Source: Campylobacteraceae bacterium (GTDB lineage Bacteria; Campylobacterota; Campylobacteria; Campylobacterales; Campylobacteraceae). From it: a DNA stretch of 35,862 bases. The notes beneath the pieces were generated by a model. The model worked only from the letters and a program-made list of their open reading frames with translations, did no database searches and was not told the DNA's origin. Numbering within the stretch: the first letter of the stretch is position 1; each line of letters starts with the position of its first letter. Of the stretch, positions 8,628-17,153 are shown one piece after another. Where the stretch lies: contig JAISNU010000038.1 in NCBI GenBank assembly GCA_031276075.1, positions 1 through 35,862 on the forward strand, written 5' to 3'. The translations under genes and the position numbers were made by a program.

Positions 8628-9484
8628 ACGCGCCCCCTCAATTTTCTAAAAAAGACGAATTTGGCGATGCCTATGACGATAAAACTAATCGCGAACAGTA
8701 TAAACGCCAGATAAAACAGAGATGAGTAATATAAAGCGCCGTCGGCTTCGGTGAATTCATTTGCCAAAGTTACGGGTATAGATGTCGCGGCTGAAGTTAT
8801 GGCGCTTGGCAGTTTATGAACATTTCCCATTACGAAAGTTACCGCCATAGTCTCTCCTATCGCGCGCCCCAAAGCCAATATTGCAGCGCCCAAAATCCCT
8901 GCTTTTGCATAGGGAATAATTACGCTTTTGATGACATCCCATTTTGTCGCGCCCAGAGCATAAGCGGACTCTTTCAGGATATTTGGCGTTGTATTCATGG
9001 CGTCTCTTGCAACTGATGCCATAAACGGCAGTATCATGATGGATAGCACTATACCCGCCGTTAAAAGCCCAAGCCCGTTTCCGCCGAACAGCGCGCGCAA
9101 AATCGGCGCAAAGTAAAACAATCCCCACATGCCGTAAATGACCGAAGGAATTGCGGCTAAAAGTTCTACCGCCGTTCCGACAGGGGATTTTAACCTCTCG
9201 TGCGCTATCTCGCTTAAAAATATTGCTACCCCAAGCGCTAAAGGCACAGCTATTAGCATGGCTATCATGGTAGAAAGAATAGAACCTGCTATCGCGGGAA
9301 ACCCGCCGAAAATTTCAAGATTCGGCGCCCATTTTGAAGAGGTCAAAAAGCCAAATCCGAAAGCTTCTATCGCAGGTTTGGCTTCGTTTAGCAATACGGC
9401 GAATATGGCTATGAGTATGATTAATATGCCGTACGCCATAAAACGGGTAACATTTAAAAAGAGAAAATCGCCTGCTTTATTCAC
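8624..9484 (-). CDS. pstC: PstC, phosphate ABC transporter permease
   Basis: 286 residues, multi-helix inner-membrane permease. Family hallmarks are LAAIPSVIYGMWGLFYFAP, the EAA loop (LKESAYALGATKWDVIKSV) and ALGRAIGETMAVTFVMGN. The start is GTG at 9484, preceded by AAAGG. It is the first gene of the operon; upstream lies a Pho-box-like promoter (9510-9543), giving a leader of roughly 20 nt. PstS is not in the operon but about 960 bp upstream under a matching promoter. Confidence 0.94.
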   Translation of the reverse strand: MNKAGDFLFLNVTRFMAYGILIILIAIFAVLLNEAKPAIEAFGFGFLTSSKWAPNLEIFGGFPAIAGSILSTMIAMLIAVPLALGVAIFLSEIAHERLKSPVGTAVELLAAIPSVIYGMWGLFYFAPILRALFGGNGLGLLTAGIVLSIMILPFMASVARDAMNTTPNILKESAYALGATKWDVIKSVIIPYAKAGILGAAILALGRAIGETMAVTFVMGNVHKLPSAITSAATSIPVTLANEFTEADGALYYSSLFYLAFILFAISFIVIGIAKFVFFRKLRGRV

Positions 9485-9509
9485 AAACTGCCTTTTAAAT
9501 TAATTTTGT

Positions 9510-9543
9510 ATTTTAGTAACACTATATTGCGAAACGGTTACAG
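9510..9543 (-). promoter_or_regulatory. Pho-box promoter of pstC
   Basis: On the minus strand: CTGTAAC-CGTT-TCGCAAT (9543 down to 9526), two 7-bp units spaced by 4 bp as in an E. coli Pho box, then 10 bases, then the -10-like TAAAAT (9515-9510). A third related unit (TGTTACT) overlaps the spacer. No -35 hexamer is needed if PhoB recruits sigma-70 here. The same element and the same 10-bp spacing occur before pstS and phoU. Confidence 0.7.
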
Positions 9544-10354
9544 AGATTTTTTACAACGCGGCATTGTAAGACCAAATAGTTCCGCTTTTATGATTTTTAA
9601 AAGCTGTTTGTAATGAAGCTCTTATGCAGGCTATTATAAGGGCAGGTTGAACCAAAATAAGCTTTGTAATGAAACTCTTATTTTTAGCGGCAGTATTTAT
9701 TCGCAATGCAAATTTAAAAATAGATATAATCTAAGCCTCATGAAAACAGCAGGCTTTTTATTGATAAGATTGTTATGAAAAATAAGCCGTCTTCCGTCAT
9801 TGTCATAAGGCGGAAATTCTTTTATCGCCGTCATTGCGAGGAGTGCGAAGCACGACGACGCAATCCAGAAAATACCTGCCCCCCGTCATTATAAAAGGAA
9901 TGGCTATCTTTTTTCCGTTACTAATAGAATTGCAAGCTTGTGAAGGATAAGCAATCCAAAAAGCGCCCTTTCCCTCCGTCATTGCGAGGAAGGAGTGTAA
10001 CGACTGACGAAGCAATCCAAAAAACAATCCAAACATGCAGATAAAAAGTTGTTTTTGTTTATTATTAACAATACTATTTTTGTTATTGTAAAGAGTGGAT
10101 TGCCGCGCTGACTTTGTCAGCTCGCAATGACGGAAAGAGGGGGTACATCTTTGTGAGGGGTAGGAGTAAATCGTTTAAAAGCGTTGCAAATAGCTAAAAA
10201 AAGGCGTACATATGCTTTGCTGAGGGGGGGGTTTGCTAAAATAATCTCTCCGTCATTACGAGGAGTGCGAGCGAAGCGCGGTATAACGAAGCAATCCAAA
10301 CATATAAATAAAGCCTGTCCGTCCTGAAATAGTGAATTTTCTACATGTAAGATA
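9544..10354. repeat. Gene-free interval between pstC and pstS with palindromic repeats
   Basis: Contains no credible gene. Four good copies of the dispersed repeat: 9828-9866 (+), 9976-10018 (+), 10097-10133 (-) and 10250-10297 (+), where + means TCATTGCGAG...GCAATCC. The inner parts differ but fold on themselves (for example GTGC-GAA-GCAC in the first, CTGAC-TTT-GTCAG in the third). A second, smaller imperfect direct repeat (TTTGTAATGAARCTCTTA) lies at about 9609 and 9664. Confidence 0.75.
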
Positions 10355-10405
10355 ATTTTAAAAGCCCGTAGTAGCAACATCTTTTACATATATCGCTGCT
10401 ACGGG
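10353..10405 (-). terminator. Terminator of pstS
   Basis: On the minus strand, about 40 bp after the pstS stop, CCCGTAG pairs with CTACGGG (arms 10405-10399 and 10371-10365), directly followed by CTTTTAAAATT. An overlapping alternative pairing (GTAGCA with TGCTAC) also exists. Position and T-tract support intrinsic termination of the single-gene pstS transcript. Confidence 0.55.
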
Positions 10406-10445
10406 AAGGGAGGGAAAATCAAAAGTAAAATCTAAACAAACCTTC

Positions 10446-11444
10446 TTAATTTAGCTTATTGTCTTTCCAGTATTCGCGAATAAGATTTTTGGTTTCGACA
10501 GGCAGCGGAACATAGCCTAATTTTATCAACTCTTTATCGCCTTTTTCGAACGCCCAGTTAAAAAATGTAACTATCTTTTTATTTGTATCGGGCTTGTCGG
10601 TCGGTAAAAGTATAAATGTACCCGCTACGATAGGATAAGCATTATCGCCGTCCTGCAAAACCAAAAGCTGATAAAAATTATCGGCTTTACTCCATTTCGC
10701 GCCTTTAGCGGCAGCTTTAAAATTATCGTCATTCGGACTTACCCATTTGCCGCTTTTAGTTGTAAGCGTAGCGCGCGGGAGATTATTTTTAAGCGCATAC
10801 GCATTTTCAAGGTATCCGATGGAGTTTGGCGTCTGTTCTATCATGGATGTAACTCCCTCATTTCCTTTTGCGGCGATTCCCACAGCCCAGTCTATCGCTT
10901 TTCCGATACCAAAGCTATCTTTCCACTCTTTGCTCACGCCTGCCAAGAAGCTTGTGAAGTTAAATGTCGTACCTGAACCGTCGCTTCGTCTAATGACTGT
11001 AATATCGGCGTTTGGAAGTTTTAGATTTGGATTGTCTTTGGCGATTTTGGCATCATTCCATTTTTTGATTTTGCCAAGATATATATCAGCTAAAATCTCA
11101 TTTCTTAGTTTTAGCTCGCCGTCTTTAATGCCGTCTATATTGTGAGCCAAAACTATAGAACCGATAAGCGATGGAAATTGCAGCAGTTTTGCACTGCTCA
11201 AATCCTCATTTTTAAGCGGTTCGTCGCTTGCGCCGAAATCAACGACTCTTGAAGTTATCTGTTTAATGCCGCCGCCCGAACCTATGGATTGGTAATTTAT
11301 CTCGCTGCCGCTCTCCTGCCCGTATGAATATGCCCAGCTAAAATACGCCGGTGCGGGAAATGATGCCCCTGCGCCGTTGATTTTGTCCGCCGCAACTAAA
11401 GCCATAGAACATAACATCAAAGATGCGATACTCTTTTTCAACAT
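10446..11444 (-). CDS. pstS: PstS, periplasmic phosphate-binding protein
   Basis: 332 residues with a signal peptide (about 1-19, ending ALVAA). Phosphate-binding segments typical of PstS are present: NGAGASFPAPAYFSWAY, QSIGSGGGIKQI and the RRSDGSGTTFNFT loop, whose Ser/Thr/Arg residues hydrogen-bond phosphate. It captures phosphate in the periplasm and passes it to PstC/PstA. The ATG is preceded by AGGAG. It is monocistronic: a terminator follows it, and its own Pho-box promoter (11475-11508) precedes it. Confidence 0.95.
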   Translation of the reverse strand: MLKKSIASLMLCSMALVAADKINGAGASFPAPAYFSWAYSYGQESGSEINYQSIGSGGGIKQITSRVVDFGASDEPLKNEDLSSAKLLQFPSLIGSIVLAHNIDGIKDGELKLRNEILADIYLGKIKKWNDAKIAKDNPNLKLPNADITVIRRSDGSGTTFNFTSFLAGVSKEWKDSFGIGKAIDWAVGIAAKGNEGVTSMIEQTPNSIGYLENAYALKNNLPRATLTTKSGKWVSPNDDNFKAAAKGAKWSKADNFYQLLVLQDGDNAYPIVAGTFILLPTDKPDTNKKIVTFFNWAFEKGDKELIKLGYVPLPVETKNLIREYWKDNKLN

Positions 11445-11474
11445 TTTTGTCTCCTAAAAAAAATTTCATGCGAA

Positions 11475-11519
11475 AGTATATGTGATATTTATTGCATAAA
11501 GGTTACGCTTGCATACAGG
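11475..11519 (-). promoter_or_regulatory. Pho-box promoter of pstS
   Basis: On the minus strand: GCGTAAC-CTTT-ATGCAAT (11508 down to 11491), 10 bases, then the -10-like TATACT (11480-11475). A further half unit CCTGTAT lies 4 bp upstream (11519-11513). Same unit sequence, unit spacing and -10 spacing as before pstC and phoU. Confidence 0.7.
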
Positions 11520-11779
11520 GTAAAATTCAAATAAAACTGTAAAACGCCCTATTAAATGTTTATATGATTTTTTAATTTGCATGCCATACATCGTTAAAAT
11601 TATTACAATGTAAACGGCGCATTAAACATGGCAATATTAGCGGGCTATTATAGAGTTAAAATAATAGCTAAAATGAAGCGTATATTAAACTGTAAAAAAT
11701 AAATAACAGGGGCTAAACTATAAAATAGAATGTTATAAAACCTGCTATTAAGTTAATTGTTATATCCTTAAAATTTTTT
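11520..11779. other. AT-rich gene-free stretch between pstS promoter and candidate RNA
   Basis: No gene seen. It holds several AT-rich -10-like hexamers on the plus strand (for example TATAAA near 11719) that could serve the candidate RNA downstream, but none is convincing alone. Confidence 0.3.
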
Positions 11780-11935
11780 TGAGATTACAGCAATTAACAG
11801 TTTCACTTGTGGACGCAAAATATTGGGTATTTTAGCCGGCGGAGTTGTTATGGGCTTATCATCTTTACAGGCTATTATCCTGTTTAATTATGCTGCAAAG
11901 CTTAGCCGCGCTGTGTAAAAATCGCGGCTTTTTAT
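11780..11935 (+). ncRNA. Candidate structured small RNA with its own terminator
   Basis: No protein gene is on this strand here, yet a Rho-independent terminator ends the segment. A long-range helix can form between 11788-11800 (CAGCAATTAACAG) and 11880-11895 (CTGTTTAATTATGCTG), with two small bulges. Inside it a hairpin with arms AAAATA and TATTTT lies near 11817-11833. I compared it by eye with 6S, SRP, tmRNA and RNase P RNA and saw no match. The 5' end is a guess. Confidence 0.35.
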
Positions 11936-11940
11936 TTTTA
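11904..11940 (+). terminator. Orphan Rho-independent terminator
   Basis: AGCCGCG (11904-11910) pairs perfectly with CGCGGCT (11923-11929), followed by TTTTTATTTTT. It is oriented to the plus strand, although the flanking genes bamA and pstS are both on the minus strand. This points to an unannotated plus-strand transcript ending here. Confidence 0.65.
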
Positions 11941-12098
11941 CCTTATGCAAAAATATCTTCATGTATCGTCAAATTTCGTACAAAATCAAACCTTATAGAA
12001 ATAACAGACAAAAGCGTTGATTGCTGACTATTAAAAAGCCATGTACTTTGTAATTTAAACAAAGACTATAAAAAAAGGCTTTGCAAAACTTGAAAAAT

Positions 12099-14333
12099 CT
12101 AAAAAGTCCTTCCCATGGTAAATTCAAAACTGCTTACTCTGTCGCCGTCCTCTTTTTTGACGGGCTTTGCAAATATAAACTGTATTGGTCCCATAGGAGA
12201 TATCCACTCTAACGCCGCGCCCATGGAAGCGCGTTTTTCGTCAAAGCCGCTGTCGCCTATCATGCCGTAATCGAAAAACAGCGCCCCGCGCATTTTTATC
12301 CTCTCTACCATTGGAAAGCTAAGTTCTACGGAGTTTAAAAATGATATTTTACCGCCCATAAGGGCGCCGTCTTCATTTTTGGGTGAAATGGAGTTGCTCT
12401 CAAATCCTCTCAACGAACCTACGCCTCCGAGATACAGTTTTTCATTGTAGGGCAGATAACCTTTTTCCTCTATCCATCCAAACTGCGCTTTATAACGCAA
12501 TATCAAGTCATATCCTATACTGTCTTCAAGTCCGTAAAATGTGGCAAATCTTGTAGAGCTTTTCATAAACTCCTGATCGCCGCCGAGTCCCGCAAATTCA
12601 AAAGAGGTACTCGCTGCTATGCCGCGTCTTGGCAGATAATAGTCGTCTGTATTGTTAAATGAAAGGCTTGGCGTGATTGAACTTTTAAGCGCTTTTGCCA
12701 GGTAGCCGCTTGTATCCTTGTCTATATCGTGTCTAAGCGCCGCGCTGATATCGCTAAGTTCGGAAGTTTCATAAGTATATCTTAATGCAGCAGACATGTA
12801 ACGACCCAGTTTTCGTCCCGAAGCGATATAAAAACCGCTTGTCAATTCGTCATAATCGTAATAGTCATAATCTTTTCTGTAAACGCTGCCGCCAAGACTG
12901 TAAACGGAGTCAAAAATGCGCGGATTTGATGCGGATACAGACCCCGAAAGCTCTCTGTCTGAACGCTCCACATCTATTGAAGTGCTTACGCCGCTTCCTA
13001 AAAGATTGCTTTCAGACACATACGCATTTATCAAAAAACCATCGCTTGAACCGTATCCAATGCCGCCGCCGATAGTTCCTGTCTGCCTCTCTTTGACTTC
13101 AACTATCAAATCTATCTCATTTTGTGAAACACGCTCCTCTTTAATGGTTACATCTTCAAAGTAGCCTGTCCGCCTCAAAGCGTCCCTTGAATCTCTAATG
13201 TCCGTTCTGCTATATAAATCTTTTGGGGCAAGATATACATCGCGGCGTATGACTCTGTCTATTGTTGCGGTATTGCCCATGATACGCACATCTTTAATAT
13301 AGACTTTGTCTCCCGGTACAACTTTGTATATGAGATTGACTGTATTGTTTTGGTCGTTTTTGTCTATATCGGGATAAACTTTCGCATAGGCATGACCTTG
13401 ATTGGCTATCATATCTTCAAGAGTTTTGGCGTCTTTTCTGAGTTTTGTTATATCAAAAGTATCTTTTTTTTGCAGCAGAAAATTGCTCTTTACAACTTCA
13501 ACATCAATAAAGCCTTCCGGAATATCTATCGCAGTATCGCCTACTTTGTATCTCTCTCCCTCTTCTATCTTGTATTCCAATTTAGCATTATAATTATCAA
13601 ATGAAACTCTCAAAAACGGCGCGCTTACATTCGCATTCAAATACCCCTCTTTATAGTAAACATCTCTGATTTTTGAGGCGTCCTGTTCCAATTCAAAAAG
13701 ATTAACTTTTCCATCGTTTCTGCCCCACATCCAGCCCATAAATTCGCGTTCTTTGTTTGAGACAAAAGGTTCAAAATCACTGTAATCCAATTTCTCTGCG
13801 CCGTACATATCAACGCTTTTAATAATGATATTTTCACCTCTATTAACGATAAATTCCACCTCTATGCTCTGTTCGTTAAGGCGGCTTGTTTCCACATCTA
13901 CGACCGTATCAAAAAAGCCTTTTAATTCGTAAAACTTCTTTATCTGCTCTTTGGCAAATTCTATCTTGTCCATATCGTATATTTCACCCTTTTTGATATT
14001 GGAAAAAGAGTTGATAGAGTCTTTGTCGTTATCGCCCACGCCGTTAATATCAACTTTTGCTATAATGGGCTTCTCTTTTACATGTATGGTGATAACTCCA
14101 TCCTCTTCATCTATCCATACATCTTCAAAGTATTGCTGGCGAAAAAGCGTTTTCAGCGCATTGTCAATAGTATCAATATCAATCTGCTGCCCGATTTTCA
14201 ATCCCATCATATCTATGGCAGTCTCTTTGGAGAGATATAAAAGCCCTTCAAATTTAATATCCGCTATCTGTTTGGCGTTAGATGCGTTACTTAAAACGGC
14301 AATGCATGCAAAGGAGAGTAAAACTTTTCTCAT
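12099..14333 (-). CDS. bamA: BamA, outer membrane protein assembly factor (Omp85)
   Basis: 744 residues from the ATG at 14333, chosen because it opens a signal peptide (MRKVLLSFACIAVLSNASNA) directly; an in-frame ATG at 14381 would add 16 residues before it. POTRA repeats fill the N-terminal part (about 20-330, for example IADIKFEGLLYLSKETA and VYIKDVRIMGNT), then a 16-strand barrel with the conserved lid motif as LRGFE in GGVGSLRGFESN, ending with the C-terminal aromatic Phe (TMGRTF). It inserts beta-barrel proteins into the outer membrane and is essential. Divergent to tyrA, the same neighbourhood as in Campylobacter jejuni. Confidence 0.94.
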   Translation of the reverse strand: MRKVLLSFACIAVLSNASNAKQIADIKFEGLLYLSKETAIDMMGLKIGQQIDIDTIDNALKTLFRQQYFEDVWIDEEDGVITIHVKEKPIIAKVDINGVGDNDKDSINSFSNIKKGEIYDMDKIEFAKEQIKKFYELKGFFDTVVDVETSRLNEQSIEVEFIVNRGENIIIKSVDMYGAEKLDYSDFEPFVSNKEREFMGWMWGRNDGKVNLFELEQDASKIRDVYYKEGYLNANVSAPFLRVSFDNYNAKLEYKIEEGERYKVGDTAIDIPEGFIDVEVVKSNFLLQKKDTFDITKLRKDAKTLEDMIANQGHAYAKVYPDIDKNDQNNTVNLIYKVVPGDKVYIKDVRIMGNTATIDRVIRRDVYLAPKDLYSRTDIRDSRDALRRTGYFEDVTIKEERVSQNEIDLIVEVKERQTGTIGGGIGYGSSDGFLINAYVSESNLLGSGVSTSIDVERSDRELSGSVSASNPRIFDSVYSLGGSVYRKDYDYYDYDELTSGFYIASGRKLGRYMSAALRYTYETSELSDISAALRHDIDKDTSGYLAKALKSSITPSLSFNNTDDYYLPRRGIAASTSFEFAGLGGDQEFMKSSTRFATFYGLEDSIGYDLILRYKAQFGWIEEKGYLPYNEKLYLGGVGSLRGFESNSISPKNEDGALMGGKISFLNSVELSFPMVERIKMRGALFFDYGMIGDSGFDEKRASMGAALEWISPMGPIQFIFAKPVKKEDGDRVSSFEFTMGRTF

Positions 14334-14419
14334 CAAATATCCATTAGGCAAAATTTTTTTATAAAGTCGGTATAATACCATTTTAATAATAAATATTCAA
14401 AACTTTCAAGGATATTAAA

Positions 14420-15247
14420 GTGACAGTTGGGATTATAGGGCTTGGGCTTATCGGCGGTTCAATGGGTTTGGCGCTGCAAAATACAAAACTTGTAAAAAAA
14501 GTTGCAGGACTTGACAATAATGTGGCGCACTGTGAAGAGGCGTTGAAACTCGGACTTGTGCATGAGATAGTAAATTTTGAAGATATAAAAAAATGCGATG
14601 TGGTATTTTTGGCAACGCCTGTGGACGCTATCATTACGATAATGCAAAATCTCACGGATATTGACGCAAATACGACTTTGATAGATTTGGGCAGCACAAA
14701 AGAGGAGATAGTAAAAAATACGCCCGAAATTTTGCGCAAAAATTTCATACCCGCCCACCCTATGACAGGTACGGAAAAATTTGGTCCCGGCGCGGCGTTT
14801 GCGACCCTTTACAATGGCGGTGTTGTCGTAATATGCAAAAATAAAGAGATAGAAGATATTCATTTGACGCGCGCTGTGCAGATATTTTCGCATATCGGCA
14901 TGAAAATATTTTTTATGAACCCCAAAGAACACGACTCTCACACTTCGTATATTTCACACATGCCGCACGCGCTAAGCTACGCTTTGGCGAATAGCGTTAT
15001 GCGCCAAGAAGACCCTAAGAGTATTCTTATCTTGGCGGGCGGCGGTTTTCGCGACATGAGCCGCGTTGCTAAAAGTTCGCCCGTGATGTGGAGCAATGTA
15101 TTTAAGCAAAACAGAGAAAATGTTCTAAAAGCTATCAAAAATTTTCAAATAGAGCTTGAAAAGTGCCGCGTCATGGTAGATGGGCAAAAGTGGGACGAGC
15201 TTGAAGAGTGGATGAAAAATGCTACGACGCTGCATAAAATTTTGTAA
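14420..15247 (+). CDS. tyrA: TyrA, prephenate dehydrogenase
   Basis: 275 residues. An N-terminal Rossmann fold (VGIIGLGLIGGSMG) binds NAD; HPMTGTEKFGPGAA and SHMPHALSYALANS are the TyrA active-site segments that handle prephenate. It converts prephenate to 4-hydroxyphenylpyruvate in tyrosine synthesis. There is no chorismate mutase or ACT domain, so this is the short monofunctional form. The start is GTG at 14420 with AAGGA upstream. It diverges from bamA across an 86-bp shared promoter region. Confidence 0.92.
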   Translation: MTVGIIGLGLIGGSMGLALQNTKLVKKVAGLDNNVAHCEEALKLGLVHEIVNFEDIKKCDVVFLATPVDAIITIMQNLTDIDANTTLIDLGSTKEEIVKNTPEILRKNFIPAHPMTGTEKFGPGAAFATLYNGGVVVICKNKEIEDIHLTRAVQIFSHIGMKIFFMNPKEHDSHTSYISHMPHALSYALANSVMRQEDPKSILILAGGGFRDMSRVAKSSPVMWSNVFKQNRENVLKAIKNFQIELEKCRVMVDGQKWDELEEWMKNATTLHKIL

Positions 15248-15312
15248 TTTTTATTTTATGCGTCAAATATAAAAATTTGATATACTTTCATAAATTATTT
15301 CAAGGGCGGTAT

Positions 15313-15675
15313 ATGAAAACAGGAGACAGTGGCATAAAACGGATTTTCAAGGCGTTTATTTATTCATGCGACGGATTTATAGAGAGCGTTAAAAGCGAAG
15401 CGGCATTCAGGCAGGAGTTGGCGCTGTGCGTCGTGCTGCTTATCGTGGCTTTATTATTACCTGTTACTATTATAGAAAAACTGTTTTTAATCAGTACGCT
15501 TTTTTGTGTGCTTTTGATGGAGCTTGTAAATACGGCGATAGAAGCAGTCGTGGACAGAATCTCGGATAAAATCCATCCGCTTTCTAAAAAAGCAAAAGAT
15601 GTAGGAAGTTTGCTTGTTTTGCTCTCTTTTATATATTTGGGCATAGTCTGGATAACTGTTGTATGCAGTATTTAA
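15313..15675 (+). CDS. dgkA: DgkA, diacylglycerol kinase
   Basis: 120 residues, three membrane helices, the size of E. coli DgkA. The catalytic segment ELVNTAIEAVVDRIS is nearly identical to the family signature (E-x-N-x-A-I-E-x-x-V-D). It phosphorylates diacylglycerol released by periplasmic glucan or LPS modification, recycling it to phosphatidate. The ATG at 15313 has AAGGGCGG upstream and gives the expected N-terminus; an earlier in-frame codon at 15277 lacks support. It converges on the sensor kinase gene with 2 bp between stops. Confidence 0.92.
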   Translation: MKTGDSGIKRIFKAFIYSCDGFIESVKSEAAFRQELALCVVLLIVALLLPVTIIEKLFLISTLFCVLLMELVNTAIEAVVDRISDKIHPLSKKAKDVGSLLVLLSFIYLGIVWITVVCSI

Positions 15676-15677
15676 CT

Positions 15678-17069
15678 CTACTCCAAAACTCCGGGCAAGT
15701 TAAACGAAAATTCTGAGCCTTCGTTTAACTTACTCTGAATTTTCAGTTCAATTCCATGCATTTTCAAAATATATGAGACAAAAGTCAATCCAAGCCCCAA
15801 AGAGTTGTCCCAACTCCTGCCTTCTACGCGGTAAAACTTGTCGGTGATTTTGTCTGTCTCCTCTTCAGCTATCCCGATACCGCTGTCTTTGACGCTGAAA
15901 ACACCGTTTTTCAACTTTACGCGTACAGCGTTTTCCGAATATTTCAAAGCGTTGCTGATGAGGTTTGATACAACTATTTCCATCATTTGAGCATCCGCCT
16001 TAACAAGCGTCCTCTCGCCTTCGTAAATAATCTCTCTTGAAGGTTCGGCGATGGAAAACGAAGCGGCAATATCCTTAGTTAATGCGTCAAAGTCAAACTC
16101 GCTCATTTGAAACGGCAAATCGCCGTTTTCAAGTTTAACCGCCAAAGAGAGACGATCTATCATGTCTGAAATTTTTTGGCTGTTTTTTTCTATCTTTTTT
16201 AAAAATTTTTTTCGTATTTCCGCGTCTATATTTTCATCTTCATTCAGTGTTTGCGCATATCCTATAACAGATGCTATCGGGTTTTTAAATTCATGGCTTA
16301 TAGCGGAGATAATGTCGCTTTTTTGCCTGCTTAAAAGCCTGATTTTGGCTGTATATTTTCTTTTATGCTTCGCACTTTTTTCAAGCCTTTTTGCAAGTTT
16401 TTTCAGATATATTCCAAGTTCTGCGAACTCTCTTGCAAAGCCAAAATGAAACTCTTTTTTATAATCTTTGTCGGCAAGCGCCGTACATGCGCTATTTAGC
16501 TTCAGTACCTCGTTTCTTATGTTTTTGCTAAATCTATTTATCCAAAAAAAGCCGATTAGCAGCACAAGAGCAAATATCGCGACAATGCTTGTCCAAATGA
16601 GATAAAAACTTTTCATGACAAGATTTAGCGGCGTAGTAACGCGCACAAAATAGAAAGTCTCGCCGATTTTCACTCTGCTTGCCGCATTTAAAAAATCTTC
16701 TTTCAGAGTATGCGAATATCTTACTGCCATGCCGTATTCATGAGAGCGCGCCTGCATTATTTCAAGCCTGTTGTTGTGATTTTCCATGACTTCTATATCC
16801 GCCGCGCTGTCAGCCAAAACTACGCCGTCATCGCCGATAAGCGTTATGCGCAGACCAGAACTTTCTCCAACCTCTTTTACATAAGCGTCAAAATCGCTTT
16901 TATAAATAATGGAAGTTTTAATAATATTAAGCGTTGTTTTTAGAACATTTTCATATTTGTCAAATTCCATCTGTTTACAGAAAAAATAGCTTGCCGTACC
17001 AAATATGCAGATAAGTACAATCACCATCACAGTAAGCTGTTTTGCCACATGTTCATGAAGTCTTAACAT
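15678..17069 (-). CDS. phoR: PhoR-like sensor histidine kinase
   Basis: 463 residues from the ATG at 17069; a TTG at 17117 would add 16 residues without a better signal. Two membrane helices (about 12-30 and 156-177) flank a periplasmic domain; then a linker or HAMP-like coil, a HisKA box (SAISHEFKNP, phosphorylated His near 259), and the ATPase N box (NLISNALKYS), G1 (DSGIGIAEE) and G2 (GLGLTF). Its position downstream of phoU and an OmpR-type regulator points to phosphate sensing. The function is inferred from the neighbourhood; kinases of this build sense many things. Confidence 0.75.
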   Translation of the reverse strand: MLRLHEHVAKQLTVMVIVLICIFGTASYFFCKQMEFDKYENVLKTTLNIIKTSIIYKSDFDAYVKEVGESSGLRITLIGDDGVVLADSAADIEVMENHNNRLEIMQARSHEYGMAVRYSHTLKEDFLNAASRVKIGETFYFVRVTTPLNLVMKSFYLIWTSIVAIFALVLLIGFFWINRFSKNIRNEVLKLNSACTALADKDYKKEFHFGFAREFAELGIYLKKLAKRLEKSAKHKRKYTAKIRLLSRQKSDIISAISHEFKNPIASVIGYAQTLNEDENIDAEIRKKFLKKIEKNSQKISDMIDRLSLAVKLENGDLPFQMSEFDFDALTKDIAASFSIAEPSREIIYEGERTLVKADAQMMEIVVSNLISNALKYSENAVRVKLKNGVFSVKDSGIGIAEEETDKITDKFYRVEGRSWDNSLGLGLTFVSYILKMHGIELKIQSKLNEGSEFSFNLPGVLE

Positions 17070-17153
17070 AACAAATATATAACCTTTCTTGCCGTTGTTA
17101 TGCGAAAAGCGCGGCAATTTAGCATAATACAGAGCGCTTTTTTTAATCTAATC

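Noticed and set aside
11780-11935. 6S, SRP, tmRNA or RNase P RNA
   Set aside because: The conserved motifs of these RNAs (for example the SRP GGAA loop region and the RNase P core) are not present.
11845-12027. 60-codon open frame on the plus strand
   Set aside because: It spans the strong terminator at 11904-11940, lacks a ribosome binding site and has no recognisable features.
14334-14381. Longer N-terminus of BamA
   Set aside because: The added 16 residues would bury the signal peptide; the ATG at 14333 gives a normal one.
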